NCBI RefSeq assembly: GCF_012641405.1
Contig: NZ_JABAII010000009.1
Span: 1 to 64,000 of the forward strand
Direction: 5' to 3'
DNA: 64,000 nucleotides
From: Rhizobium sp. P40RR-XXII
Lineage (GTDB): Bacteria; Pseudomonadota; Alphaproteobacteria; Rhizobiales; Rhizobiaceae
Part shown: one piece after another, positions 1-9,035 of the stretch
How the letters are laid out: every line of letters begins with the position of its first letter
Numbering within the stretch: the first letter of the stretch is position 1
Program-made: the position numbers and the translations under genes
Notes under the pieces: generated by a model
Told to the model about the DNA's origin: nothing
The model's input: only the letters and a program-made list of their open reading frames with translations
Database searches by the model: none

Positions 1-49
1 CGGTCCTCCGTATGTCTGTGATGCCCGGATAAACGCCGAACATCAGCAT
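1..49 (-). CDS. possible 5' end of a gene leaving the window
   Basis: An open frame starts at ATG 49 (or ATG 43, which has GAG six bases upstream) and runs off the left edge without a stop. Only about 16 residues are visible, beginning MLMFGVYPGI, which is too few to name a family. It is listed because the bases to its right look like an intergenic region with a Pho-box-like site. Confidence 0.25.
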   Translation of the reverse strand, partial: MLMFGVYPGITDIRRT

Positions 50-114
50 CTCGATCAACTAACCTTTTATTAGCCGACTATGTTCTTTGCCTTCTCGCCT
101 TTCGCAAGACCAGA

Positions 115-133
115 TTGTCATAAAACTGTCACA
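115..133 (+). promoter_or_regulatory. Pho-box-like direct repeat
   Basis: TTGTCATAAAACTGTCACA matches the PhoB consensus (two CTGTCAT-type 7-mers separated by 4 bp) with one mismatch in the first repeat. An AT-rich TTTATAAA lies about 18 bases further right, where a -10 could sit. Read this way it points rightward into the 3' end of the lacI-type gene, so its target is unclear. It could instead serve a leftward gene from the non-canonical strand or an antisense transcript. Phosphate control would suit the neighbouring phosphate-ester transporters, but that is inference. Confidence 0.45.
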
Positions 134-165
134 AATAAAATTTCCCTGTTTATAAACAAGGGAAA
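134..165 (-). terminator. intrinsic terminator of the LacI-family gene
   Basis: On the minus strand, just past the regulator's stop, TTTCCCT pairs with AGGGAAA around a small AT palindrome (GTTTATAAAC). A T-rich run (ATTTTATTT) follows. Stem plus T-tract is the usual Rho-independent form. The T-tract side ends at the Pho-box-like site. Confidence 0.6.
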
Positions 166-172
166 TGATCCT

Positions 173-1174
173 TTACCCGCCTCTTATCGTCTCACGCCAG
201 ACCAGGTCCGCTTGCAATGTCAGCGACCTTCCCTCGGCAATGCCGCTTTCCGACAACCAAGTCACGGCCTCACGTGCAATGACCGTGACCGGTTGCGAAA
301 AAGTGGTCAGCCGATAAGAAGACCAGGATGCCTGTTCGATATCATCGAAACCCACGACACACAGCTGTTGCGGGATGGACAGCGAAAACTGGTGGCGAGC
401 GGCGTCCATGAAGCCGCAGGCTAGCAGATCGGTCGCGCAGAAGACCGCATCAGGCCGCTCCTTGCGCGTCAGAAGGCGCTGCGCCACGATCTGGCCGGCC
501 TCATATCCGGTCCAGCCATGCCTTTCGACCACGACATCAAGACCCTGCTCGCGAGCTGCGGCGATGAAGCCCTGCTCCCTTGCCATGAGGCTCGGCGTAC
601 CGGCCTCGGAATTCGCAAAAGCAAGTCGCGTACAGCCGGCCCGCACAAACGCCGTTACGACGCGTGCGGCGGCCTCCCGATCATCGAGATTGATATGCAG
701 CGGCCCTGATTGGTCTTCATCGCGATTGATCAGCACGAGGCGCTGCCCGCTGCGCAGACAGAGCTGCGTGATCGATTTGTCCGGCAACCCCGATAAGATC
801 ACGGAGGCATCGGCGCGGTAGCGGATCGCCTGCTGCAGGGCCTTGTTGACACTGCCGTCGGAGCGATCGGTATTGATCAGCATCGCCACCTTCCCGGCAA
901 GCTGCAGGTGTAGCGTCAGTTCACGCAGAAGAGCGGAACGATAAGGTGTCGCGACATCGGAAACGATGAGGCAGACGATGCCGCTTTCGTTACGCATCAA
1001 TCCCCGAGCAAGGTGATTGACCTGGTATCCCAGCTCTTCCGCTGCCTGCAGCACCTTTTGCCTAGTGGCTTCGGAGACGCTTGCCCCCGGTGTGAAGGCA
1101 CGGGAAACCGCCGAGCGCGAAACACCTGCGCGCTGCGCCACTTCGTCAGCGCTGACAAAATCTCGTTGCGACAC
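173..1174 (-). CDS. LacI family transcriptional regulator
   Basis: A 333-residue protein of normal LacI length. The N-terminal helix-turn-helix (about residues 9-30, VAQRAGVSRSAVSRAF) and hinge helix are followed by a periplasmic-binding-protein-like effector domain to the end. The start is GTG 1174 with GGGAG seven bases upstream; a nearby ATG at 1188 is out of frame. It is transcribed divergently from the transporter operon, and the intergenic region holds two palindromes of LacI type, so it probably represses itself and both transport operons. The effector is unknown; a phosphorylated sugar or polyol fits the neighbours. Confidence 0.92.
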   Translation of the reverse strand: MSQRDFVSADEVAQRAGVSRSAVSRAFTPGASVSEATRQKVLQAAEELGYQVNHLARGLMRNESGIVCLIVSDVATPYRSALLRELTLHLQLAGKVAMLINTDRSDGSVNKALQQAIRYRADASVILSGLPDKSITQLCLRSGQRLVLINRDEDQSGPLHINLDDREAAARVVTAFVRAGCTRLAFANSEAGTPSLMAREQGFIAAAREQGLDVVVERHGWTGYEAGQIVAQRLLTRKERPDAVFCATDLLACGFMDAARHQFSLSIPQQLCVVGFDDIEQASWSSYRLTTFSQPVTVIAREAVTWLSESGIAEGRSLTLQADLVWRETIRGG

Positions 1175-1211
1175 CGCGCCTCTCCCATTCGCTATAGAAC
1201 TTGATCATAGT

Positions 1212-1227
1212 TTGCAATCGCGTGCAA
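1212..1227. promoter_or_regulatory. LacI-type operator O1
   Basis: TTGCAATCGCGTGCAA is an inverted repeat centred on CG, the hallmark of LacI-family operators; 14 of 16 bases fit the ideal TTGCAAGCGCTTGCAA. It lies 38 bp before the regulator's start codon, where it could control the regulator's own promoter. Confidence 0.6.
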
Positions 1228-1271
1228 CGGCCCGTTATGTCGGCAATGTGAAACTTTTGTGACAATCCCTG

Positions 1272-1316
1272 TTGACAGGGTGGGCTAAGCAATGCAGCAT
1301 TTGCACACGCTTGCAA
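1272..1316 (+). promoter_or_regulatory. promoter and LacI-type operator O2 of the transporter operon
   Basis: TTGACA at 1272-1277 is a good -35. The expected -10 and start region run directly into TTGCACACGCTTGCAA at 1301-1316, a CG-centred palindrome (14 of 16 to the ideal, right half perfect). An operator over the start site implies simple repression. O1 and O2 centres are 89 bp apart, so looping is possible but not shown. Confidence 0.55.
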
Positions 1317-1357
1317 AAAGCGCTCGGCGTGGAGGCGCCGTACAGGAGGAGGACATC

Positions 1358-2386
1358 ATGCGATTGTTCAACATGGCTGCGGCAACCCTTGCCGCGGGAA
1401 TATCTCTTATTGCCTGGTCGGCGCATGCTGCAGGTGATCTCAACGTGATCTGCTCTGCCGATCCTGAAGTCTGCGATCTGATGAAGGGCCTGTTCGAGAA
1501 GCAGAGCGACATCAAGGTCAACATGGTTCGGCTTTCCGCAGGCGAAACCTATGCGAAGATCCGCGCCGAAGCGCGCAATCCGAAAACGGACATCTGGTGG
1601 GCGGGAACCGGCGATCCGCACTTGCAGGCCGCGGCCGAGGGCCTGACGCTCGAATATAAATCAGCGCTCTTGGACCAGCTTCAGGATTGGGCAAAGAAGC
1701 AGGCCGAAAGCGCCAATTTCCGAACGGTCGGCGTCTACGCGGGAGCCCTTGGCTGGGGGTACAACACCGATATTCTGAAGAAAAAAGGCCTGAAAGAGCC
1801 GAAGTGCTGGGCCGATCTGCTCGACCCCTCCTATAAGGGCGAAATCCAGATTGCCAATCCAAACTCGTCGGGGACGTCCTACAATACACTTGCCACACTG
1901 GTGCAGATCATGGGTGAGGACAAGGCCTTCGATTATCTTTCGAAGCTCAATGCGAATATCTCACAGTATACCAAATCCGGTTCCGCGCCGGTGAAAGCAG
2001 CCGCGCGTGGGGAATCGACGATCGGTATCGTCTTCATGCATGACGCCGTTGCTCAGACGGTTGAAGGTTTCCCGATCAAGGCGGTCGCACCTTGCGAGGG
2101 CACCGGCTACGAAATCGGCTCCATGTCCATTATCAAGGGCGCGAGAAACCTCGATAATGCCAAGAAATGGTATGATTGGGCCCTAAGCGCCGATGCGCAA
2201 TCGCACATGAAGGACGCCAAATCCTATCAGCTTCCCTCCAACAAGTCGGCCGACGTTCCGAAGGAAGCGCCGAAGTTCGAAGAGATCAAATTGATTAATT
2301 ACGACTTCAAGAAATATGGCGATCCAACCGTTCGCAAGGCTCTGCTTGCGCGATGGGACAAGGAAATCGGCGCCAAGGCCAACTGA
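1358..2386 (+). CDS. ABC transporter periplasmic substrate-binding protein, Fe3+/AfuA type
   Basis: A 342-residue exported binding protein with a typical signal peptide (MRLFNMAAATLAAG to about SAHA). The start ATG 1358 follows AGGAGG at an ideal distance; an upstream in-frame ATG at 1292 would add non-signal residues and overlaps operator O2. It belongs to the Fe3+/thiamine/AfuA binding-protein family. AfuA members bind hexose phosphates rather than iron, and a phosphatase gene and a glycerol-phosphate transporter sit beside this one. I therefore favour a phosphorylated sugar as ligand. Ligand residues were not compared, so iron or a phosphonate stays possible. Confidence 0.85.
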   Translation: MRLFNMAAATLAAGISLIAWSAHAAGDLNVICSADPEVCDLMKGLFEKQSDIKVNMVRLSAGETYAKIRAEARNPKTDIWWAGTGDPHLQAAAEGLTLEYKSALLDQLQDWAKKQAESANFRTVGVYAGALGWGYNTDILKKKGLKEPKCWADLLDPSYKGEIQIANPNSSGTSYNTLATLVQIMGEDKAFDYLSKLNANISQYTKSGSAPVKAAARGESTIGIVFMHDAVAQTVEGFPIKAVAPCEGTGYEIGSMSIIKGARNLDNAKKWYDWALSADAQSHMKDAKSYQLPSNKSADVPKEAPKFEEIKLINYDFKKYGDPTVRKALLARWDKEIGAKAN

Positions 2387-2474
2387 TCGCCTCTGTCGAT
2401 TGCCTTGCAGGCCGGCTCTTATGCATCCGGCCTGCTGAACTTCCGATTTTGCTGAATGGAATGCGAATCCGACC

Positions 2475-4712
2475 ATGACCAATAGCAAACGCCGGCTGGA
2501 TGTCGCGCTGATCTTCGGCACCGCTGCCCTGATACTACTCCCATGGTATCGCATCGAGGGTGGCTTCTTCGGCCTTGGCTGGCTGGGCAGCTTTCCAGGC
2601 GACCCCTCCACAGCGCCTGGAATCCTGCAGATTGCCAGTCACGGCCGATGGTGGCTCGCGATTGCCGTCGGGCTTTTCGTGCTCGGCGGCATCGCGCGCT
2701 TCGTCTCCGATCCGATGCCGCGTGGTGCGCTCATGGCGCTCGTCGGCGCGGTGGGCTTTGCTTTTATATCGCTACAAGGGCTCGCGATTACGGCATCTGG
2801 CTGGAGCTGGTCGATCTGCCAAACCCTATTCGGTGCTTTGCCGGACGGACAGCCGGCCATGGGCGCTGGCGCCATTGTCCTCGGCATCGTCTATGTTCTT
2901 CTCTTTTCCTTCGGCCTTGCCGAACGCGGGGCTATGAAGGGCGACGCCTTCGTCGTCAGCGCCATCACAATGCTCGTTGTGCTGGTCGCGATCTTCGTCT
3001 TCTATCCCGTCGGCAGCATGTTCGTGGGCGCGTTCCAATCCTTCGACGGATCGTTCGATCCCAGTGGCTTTACAACGAACATCCAGGATCCGTCGATCTG
3101 GAGCCTTGGCTGCATTATTGGCGGCGACCGTTGCGGCGTCGCCTGGCGCACACTCTGGCTTGCCATTCTGACGGCAGGCGGGTCGACGCTGCTTGGGCTC
3201 TGCTTTGCCCTGGTCGCCACTCGTACCCGCTTTCCCTTCAAGAAGGGACTGAGGCTGCTGACAATCCTGCCGATCATCACGCCGCCTTTTGTGGTCGGTC
3301 TGGCGTTGACCTTGCTGTTCGGTCGAGCGGGCGTCGTCACGCATGCGGCTGCTTCACTGCTTGGAACAGAACCGAGCCGCTGGCTCTATGGCTTGACGGG
3401 TATCTGGATCGCTCAGGTTCTCTCCTTCACGCCGATATCCTTTCTCGTGCTGATCGGCGTCGTAGAGGGTGTCAGCCCGTCAATGGAAGAGGCGTCGCAA
3501 ACACTGCGCGCCAATCGCTGGCGCACATTCTGGCGGGTCTCCCTGCCGCTGATGAAGCCGGGCCTGGCAAATGCCTTCCTGATCGGCTTCATCGAGAGCA
3601 TGGCGGATTTCGGCAATCCGATGGTCCTTGGCGGCAGCCACGGCGTTCTGTCGACGGAGATTTTCTTCAGCGTCGTCGGCGCCCAGAACGACCCGTCGCG
3701 TGCGGCCGTCCTTGCCATGATCCTGCTGGTCTTCACGCTGAGCGCCTTCCTTGCGCAGCGTCTCTGGCTGCAGAACAAGAGCTTTGCGACCGTCACGGGC
3801 AAAGGCGATTCCGGCGTTCACGCCGCCCTACCCCGCGGCCTTTCAATCGCGGTCCATGCGCTCGTCATTCCCTGGATGATCTTTACCGTCGTCGTCTATG
3901 TCATGATCTTCTTCGGAGGTTTCGTGCGCACCTGGGGCCTCGACAACACGCTAACGGTCGAACACTACATCAAGGCCTTCTCGATTGGTCTGCGAGACGA
4001 TGGCAGTCTTGCCTGGAGCGGCGTCGCCTGGAACTCTTTCTGGACGACGATGGAGATCGCCCTGATCTCCGCACCCTTGACGGCGGTGGTCGGCCTGCTG
4101 ACGGCCTACCTGGTCGTGCGGCAGAAATTCCTCGGCCGCGGCCTGTTCGAATTCGCGCTGATGATGAGCTTTGCGATTCCTGGCACCGTCATCGGCATTA
4201 GCTACATCATGGCCTTTAACCTGCCGCCGCTAGAGATGACCGGTACCGCGCTGATCCTGGTCGCCTGTTTCGTATTCCGCAACATGCCGGTCGGCGTACG
4301 CGGCGGCGTTGCGGCCATGAGCCAGCTCGATAGGAGCCTCGACGAGGCCTCGCTGACGCTGCGGGCCGACAGCCTGCGAACGATCCGCAAAGTAATCCTG
4401 CCGCTTTTGCGGCCGGCGATTACGGCAGCACTCGTCTACTCCTTCGTGCGAGCCATCACTTCGATCAGTGCCGTCATCTTTCTCGTCAGCGCCCAATACA
4501 ATATGTCCACCGCCTATATCGTCGGCTTGGTCGAGAACGGCGAGTACGGCGTCGCGATTGCCTATTCCTCCGCGCTCATCGTCGTCATGATCATCGTCAT
4601 CGCCGGCTTCCAGCTGCTCGTTGGAGAAAGACGGCTGAGACGCGTAAATCGTGTCGCGATCACTTCCTTACCGACCGCGTCCGCAGCCCTTGCCCAGGAG
4701 AAAACTGCATGA
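2475..4712 (+). CDS. ABC transporter permease, two fused membrane domains (AfuB/FbpB type)
   Basis: A 745-residue integral membrane protein with an N-terminal block of helices followed by two binding-protein-dependent permease modules. Each carries an EAA-type loop: EEASQTLRANRWRTFWRV near residue 340 and DEASLTLRADSLRTIRKV near 627. This duplicated single-chain layout is typical of the FbpB/AfuB class, where one polypeptide does the work of a permease dimer. It follows the binding-protein gene by 88 bp, and its stop overlaps the ATPase start (ATGA). It should form the inner-membrane channel for the substrate delivered by the preceding protein. Confidence 0.88.
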   Translation: MTNSKRRLDVALIFGTAALILLPWYRIEGGFFGLGWLGSFPGDPSTAPGILQIASHGRWWLAIAVGLFVLGGIARFVSDPMPRGALMALVGAVGFAFISLQGLAITASGWSWSICQTLFGALPDGQPAMGAGAIVLGIVYVLLFSFGLAERGAMKGDAFVVSAITMLVVLVAIFVFYPVGSMFVGAFQSFDGSFDPSGFTTNIQDPSIWSLGCIIGGDRCGVAWRTLWLAILTAGGSTLLGLCFALVATRTRFPFKKGLRLLTILPIITPPFVVGLALTLLFGRAGVVTHAAASLLGTEPSRWLYGLTGIWIAQVLSFTPISFLVLIGVVEGVSPSMEEASQTLRANRWRTFWRVSLPLMKPGLANAFLIGFIESMADFGNPMVLGGSHGVLSTEIFFSVVGAQNDPSRAAVLAMILLVFTLSAFLAQRLWLQNKSFATVTGKGDSGVHAALPRGLSIAVHALVIPWMIFTVVVYVMIFFGGFVRTWGLDNTLTVEHYIKAFSIGLRDDGSLAWSGVAWNSFWTTMEIALISAPLTAVVGLLTAYLVVRQKFLGRGLFEFALMMSFAIPGTVIGISYIMAFNLPPLEMTGTALILVACFVFRNMPVGVRGGVAAMSQLDRSLDEASLTLRADSLRTIRKVILPLLRPAITAALVYSFVRAITSISAVIFLVSAQYNMSTAYIVGLVENGEYGVAIAYSSALIVVMIIVIAGFQLLVGERRLRRVNRVAITSLPTASAALAQEKTA

Positions 4713-5773
4713 ACCCGAAGGCTACCGGTTCCGTCGTCTTCGAGAATGTCCGAAAGGCCTTCGGCGCCTTTACCGCCATTCCCGACCTGTCGCTGACCAT
4801 TGAACCCGGCACGCTCGTGACGCTGCTCGGCCCTTCCGGCTGCGGCAAAACGACGACACTTCGGATGCTGGCGGGGCTTGAACATCCGTCCTCCGGCCGC
4901 ATCCTGATCGGCGGTAAGGACGTCACCATGCTTCCAGCCAACGAGCGCGACGTCTCCATGGTCTTTCAAAGCTATGCCCTGTTTCCGCACATGACGGCGC
5001 TCGACAATGTCGCCTATGGACTTGAGTCGTCAGGTATGAAGCGGAAGGAGGCACGAGATAAAGCAGAAGAAGCTCTCGGCCTTGTCGGCCTTGCAGGCAT
5101 GGGTGCGCGTCTTCCAGCCGAACTCTCGGGCGGCCAACAGCAGCGCGTCGCCGTCGCGCGGGCTCTCGTCCTCGAACCGCAGGTGCTGCTTCTTGACGAG
5201 CCGCTTTCCAATCTCGATGCGCGGCTGCGCCGGCGCGTCCGGACAGATATTCGCGAATTGCAGCAGCGGCTCGGCTTTACCGCCGTCTACGTTACCCACG
5301 ACCAGGACGAGGCGCTTGCCGTGTCCGACCGCATCATCGTCATGAAGGATGGCGGCATCGCACAGCAGGGTGCACCGCGCGAGCTCTACGACACCCCGGC
5401 GTCAGCCTTCATCGCCGATTTCATGGGTGAGGCGAATGTCATGCCATGCGATGTCATCGAAGCCGACGGCGATAGCGCCATGATCGCGATCGACGGACTC
5501 CGCCACAGGATTAACGGCCGTTCGCTCAATCCCGGTCCCGCCCAGCTTGCCGTGCGGCCGAACGCCATCACCCTGACGCCAAGGACGAGCAGCGGCCTCT
5601 TCAATGGCCAGATCACCCACTCCGCGTATCTCGGCGATCACGTCGAATATGAGGTCAAGACCGCTCGCGGCTCGCTCTTCGTCATCGACGCAACCGTCGA
5701 TTCCGCCCTTCCTGCCAAAACGGATGTTACGATCGCCTTCAAGGATCGTGGCATCGCCATCATCGGCGGCTGA
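4709..5773 (+). CDS. ABC transporter ATP-binding protein (AfuC/PotA-like)
   Basis: A 354-residue ATPase with Walker A GPSGCGKTT (about residues 39-47), Q-loop, signature LSGGQQQR, Walker B VLLLDEP and the switch histidine in YVTHDQDEA, followed by a C-terminal TOBE-like regulatory region. ATG 4709 has AGGAG eight bases upstream and overlaps the permease stop by 4 bp, so the two are translationally coupled. It energises the fused permease. Substrate specificity cannot be read from this subunit. Confidence 0.9.
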   Translation: MNPKATGSVVFENVRKAFGAFTAIPDLSLTIEPGTLVTLLGPSGCGKTTTLRMLAGLEHPSSGRILIGGKDVTMLPANERDVSMVFQSYALFPHMTALDNVAYGLESSGMKRKEARDKAEEALGLVGLAGMGARLPAELSGGQQQRVAVARALVLEPQVLLLDEPLSNLDARLRRRVRTDIRELQQRLGFTAVYVTHDQDEALAVSDRIIVMKDGGIAQQGAPRELYDTPASAFIADFMGEANVMPCDVIEADGDSAMIAIDGLRHRINGRSLNPGPAQLAVRPNAITLTPRTSSGLFNGQITHSAYLGDHVEYEVKTARGSLFVIDATVDSALPAKTDVTIAFKDRGIAIIGG

Positions 5774-5808
5774 GCGCCCCCAACATCAGACGATTAAGGA
5801 CACCTCAC

Positions 5809-6609
5809 ATGACATCCGCTCCCCTCGCCGATCTCGAAACACGCCTCGCGCTTGCCGAGGCGATGGCCCAAGAGGCTGGCAGGCTCGCCCTCGATTATTT
5901 CAAGCGCCGCGAGACCCTGATCATCGAAACCAAGCGCGATCTGCACGACGTCGTATCGATTGCCGACCGGGAGGTGGAAAATCTCATTCGAGGACGCATC
6001 CAGGAAGCGCATCCCACCGACAGCATTCTCGGTGAAGAATATGGTCTGGAGACAGGCTCGTCCGGCTACACCTGGGTCATCGATCCGATCGACGGAACCA
6101 GTCCCTTCGTCAACGGTATGCCGAACTGGTGCGTTTCTATTGCGGTACTGTGTGGCGCCATTCCCGTGATCGGCGTCATCTCGGCGCCATGCCACGACGA
6201 GCTTTACGTCGCCGCCCACGGCAAAGGCGCTATGCTGAACGGCAAGAGCCTCAAGCTGGACCCGTCGCGCAATATCCGCAACGCCGTGACCGGCATCGGC
6301 GCCAACAATCATGTCTCGCCGGCCTTTGTCGGGAAGATGGTCGAGCAAGTGCTCGAGGCCGGCGGCAATTTTATCCGCAACGGCTCAGGAGCTCTGATGC
6401 TCGCCTATGTCGCCGCCGGCCGGCTGGTCGGCTATTACGAGCCGTATATGCATGCTTGGGATTGTCTTGCCGGCTATTGCCTCGTGAAGGAAGCCGGCGG
6501 CTGGTACTATCCCTTTCCGACAGACGGTGAACAGCTGACAAAAGGATCGGTGGTTCTGGGTGCTGCTCCCGGTGCAATCGACGACCTCAAAAAGATAGCT
6601 GGCTTATAA
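5809..6609 (+). CDS. inositol monophosphatase family phosphatase
   Basis: A 266-residue Mg2+-dependent phosphatase of the IMPase/FBPase/HisN fold. Metal-site motifs are present in order: GEEYG (about residue 75), VIDPIDGTSPFVNG (about 91-104) and HAWDCLAG near the C-terminus. The start ATG 5809 has AAGGA nine bases upstream. It lies 35 bp after the ATPase gene and clearly in the same unit. A cytoplasmic phosphatase co-transcribed with a transporter suggests that the imported solute is a phosphate ester hydrolysed on entry; histidinol phosphate or inositol phosphate are alternatives. Confidence 0.88.
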   Translation: MTSAPLADLETRLALAEAMAQEAGRLALDYFKRRETLIIETKRDLHDVVSIADREVENLIRGRIQEAHPTDSILGEEYGLETGSSGYTWVIDPIDGTSPFVNGMPNWCVSIAVLCGAIPVIGVISAPCHDELYVAAHGKGAMLNGKSLKLDPSRNIRNAVTGIGANNHVSPAFVGKMVEQVLEAGGNFIRNGSGALMLAYVAAGRLVGYYEPYMHAWDCLAGYCLVKEAGGWYYPFPTDGEQLTKGSVVLGAAPGAIDDLKKIAGL

Positions 6610-6649
6610 ATTTCTCGGGTAGACAAGAGTTGAGCAGATATTAGTTTAG

Positions 6650-6665
6650 GTAAACGCGCTTGCAA
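6650..6665. promoter_or_regulatory. candidate LacI-type operator O3 upstream of ugpB
   Basis: GTAAACGCGCTTGCAA has the same perfect right half (GCTTGCAA) as O2 and a weak left half (4 of 8). It lies 90 bp before the ugpB start. It suggests that the upstream LacI-family protein also controls the ugp unit, but the weak half makes this tentative. Confidence 0.4.
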
Positions 6666-6754
6666 GTTTGATCGCTGGATGCGGCGAATGCATAGTGTAA
6701 AGCGGACCGGCAGATCGAGGAGGATCGGCCAATCCGTTTCGCAAGAGGATTAAA

Positions 6755-8077
6755 ATGGGAGGAATAATGCCTAATTTTTTCGCTTCGAGCTGCCTTGTGG
6801 TGGCTGCAATTTCATTCGGTGGAACATCGCACGCGCTTGCAGCAACCGAGCTGCAATGGTGGCACGCCATGTCGGGCGCCAATAACGAAGTCGTCGAGCA
6901 ACTGGCCACGGAATTCAATGCGAGCCAGAAGGATTACAAGATCGTTCCGGTGTTTAAGGGCACGTATCCTGAGGCACTCAATGCCGGCATCGCCGCGTTC
7001 CGTGCCAAACAAGCGCCAGCCATCCTGCAGGTCTTCGATGCCGGCAGCGGCGTAATGATGGGCGCTGAAGGCGCCATCATGCCAGCGGCCGACGTGCTGA
7101 AGAAGGGAGGCTACACCTTCGACAAATCACAATATTTGTCGGGCATTGTTTCCTATTATTCGAAGCCGGATGGCACAATGCTGTCCTTCCCGTATAATTC
7201 GTCTTCGCCGATCCTCTATTACAACAAGGCGACCTTCAAGAAGGCCGGTCTCGATCCCGAAAGCTCGCCGAAAACCTGGCCTGAAGTCTTCGAAGCCGCA
7301 AAGAAGATCAAGTCGAGCGGCGCTTCGGCCTGCGGCTTCACTTCCACCTGGCTCACCTGGATCCAGACCGAAAATTTCGCCGCCTGGAATAATGTCAGCT
7401 ATGGCTCCAACGAAAACGGCCTCGGCGGCATCGACGTCAAACTGGCTTTCAATGCGCCGCTGTTTGTCCAGCATTTCCAAGCGATCGCCGATCTCGCCAA
7501 GGACGGCACCTTCCGCTATGGCGGTCGCACCTCCGAGGCAAAGCAGCTCTTCACGTCTGGAGAATGCGGTATCCTGACGGAATCATCCGGCGGCCTCGGC
7601 GACATCATCAAGAGCGGCATGGATTACGGCATTGGCCAACTTCCTTATTACGAAGGTGAAGGCCGACCGCAAAACACTATTCCCGGCGGCGCCAGCCTTT
7701 GGGTTTTCGCTGGCAAGAGCGATACCGAATATAAGGGTATCGCGGAGTTCTTCCATTTTCTGTCGCAGACCAAGATCCAGGCGCGCCTGCATCAGGTGTC
7801 CGGCTATCTGCCGGTGACGACGGCCGCCTATGAGGAAACCAAGAAATCCGGTTTCTATGACAAGAATCCTGGTCGCGAAACGCCGATCCTGCAAATGCTC
7901 GGCAAGGCGCCCACGGCCAATTCCAAGGGCGTGCGCCTTGTCAACCTGCCGCAGGTGCGCGACATCATGAATGAGGAGTTCGAAGCGATGTTGGCCGGCA
8001 AGGAGGATGCCAAGACGGCACTCGACAAGGCCGTTGAGCGTGGCAATGCCGCCATCCAACAGGCCATCGGCAATTGA
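6755..8077 (+). CDS. ugpB: sn-glycerol-3-phosphate ABC transporter, periplasmic binding protein UgpB
   Basis: A 440-residue exported solute-binding protein. A signal peptide ends around SHALA, and the mature part opens ELQWWHAMSGANNEVVEQLA, very like known UgpB. Stretches such as KIVPVFKGTYPEALNAGIAAFR, ILYYNKATFKKAGLDP, GGASLWVF and SGYLPVTTAAYE all match that family. ATG 6755 has GAGG upstream; ATG 6767 with GGGAGG is an equally good start and changes only four residues. It begins the ugpBAEC block after a 145 bp gap holding operator O3. It delivers glycerol-3-phosphate or glycerophosphodiesters from the periplasm. Confidence 0.92.
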   Translation: MGGIMPNFFASSCLVVAAISFGGTSHALAATELQWWHAMSGANNEVVEQLATEFNASQKDYKIVPVFKGTYPEALNAGIAAFRAKQAPAILQVFDAGSGVMMGAEGAIMPAADVLKKGGYTFDKSQYLSGIVSYYSKPDGTMLSFPYNSSSPILYYNKATFKKAGLDPESSPKTWPEVFEAAKKIKSSGASACGFTSTWLTWIQTENFAAWNNVSYGSNENGLGGIDVKLAFNAPLFVQHFQAIADLAKDGTFRYGGRTSEAKQLFTSGECGILTESSGGLGDIIKSGMDYGIGQLPYYEGEGRPQNTIPGGASLWVFAGKSDTEYKGIAEFFHFLSQTKIQARLHQVSGYLPVTTAAYEETKKSGFYDKNPGRETPILQMLGKAPTANSKGVRLVNLPQVRDIMNEEFEAMLAGKEDAKTALDKAVERGNAAIQQAIGN

Positions 8078-8144
8078 TGCGCTGATGCGGTTTGGCCCGC
8101 GGCCGTCACGGCTGCGGGCAGTTTCCCCATCATAGGAGATCGCC

Positions 8145-9026
8145 GTGCAGCGCGTCGTCTTTCCGAACAAGCTCCTTCCCTATTTCCTCGTCGCGCCGCA
8201 GATCGTTCTGACGGTCGTCTTCTTTTTCTGGCCGGCAAGCCAAGCGCTTTATCAATCGATGCAGCGCGAAGACCCCTTCGGGCTGAAGAGCGGCTTCGTG
8301 GGGCTTGCGAATTTCCGCGCCGTTTTGTCCGACGAGACTTACCTGCATTCCCTGCAGGTGACGGTAATTTTCAGCATTGCTACGGCACTGCTGTCGATGG
8401 TCCTCGCGCTCGCGCTTGCCACCGCCGCCGATAAGGTGGTGCGCGGCCAGACACTTTATCGCACGCTCCTGATCTGGCCCTATGCGGTTGCGCCCGCCGT
8501 CGCCGGCATGCTTTGGCTCTTCATGTTCAACCCGGCCATGGGCACCTTCGCCTATATCCTGCGCCGTAACGGCTTTGCCTGGGACCCGCTTTTGAACGGC
8601 AACCAGGCCACGGTGCTGGTCGTCGTCGCCGCGGCCTGGAAGCAGATCAGCTACAATTTCCTGTTCTTCGTGGCTGGCCTGCAGGCGATCCCCAAATCGC
8701 TCTTGGAAGCCGCCTCCATTGACGGCGCTCGCGGCAATCGGCGTTTCTGGACCATTGTCTTCCCGCTGCTCGCGCCGACGACTTTCTTCCTCCTGGTGGT
8801 CAACACGGTTTATGCCTTCTTCGACACCTTCGGCATCATCCATGCCGTGACCGGTGGCGGCCCGGCAAAGGCGACGGAGACCCTCGTCTACAAGGTCTAC
8901 AATGACGGTTTCGTCAACCTCAACCTCGGCTCCTCAGCGGCCCAGTCGGTCATCCTCATGGTGATCGTCATAGCGCTGACGGCATTTCAATTCCGCTTCG
9001 TCGAAAAGCGCGTGCACTATGCGTGA
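8145..9026 (+). CDS. ugpA: sn-glycerol-3-phosphate ABC transporter permease UgpA
   Basis: A 293-residue inner-membrane permease with about six helices and the EAA loop LEAASIDGARGNRRFWTIVFPLL near residue 188. GTG 8145 is the start, with AGGAG six bases before it. Gene order ugpB-A-E-C and lengths match the canonical system. It pairs with UgpE to form the channel. Confidence 0.92.
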   Translation: MQRVVFPNKLLPYFLVAPQIVLTVVFFFWPASQALYQSMQREDPFGLKSGFVGLANFRAVLSDETYLHSLQVTVIFSIATALLSMVLALALATAADKVVRGQTLYRTLLIWPYAVAPAVAGMLWLFMFNPAMGTFAYILRRNGFAWDPLLNGNQATVLVVVAAAWKQISYNFLFFVAGLQAIPKSLLEAASIDGARGNRRFWTIVFPLLAPTTFFLLVVNTVYAFFDTFGIIHAVTGGGPAKATETLVYKVYNDGFVNLNLGSSAAQSVILMVIVIALTAFQFRFVEKRVHYA

Positions 9027-9035
9027 GGCGAGCCG

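Noticed and set aside
2543..4201. 552-codon plus-strand frame inside the fused permease gene
   Set aside because: It overlaps a clear membrane transporter in another frame, is Arg/Pro/His-rich and has no family features; a GC-rich shadow.
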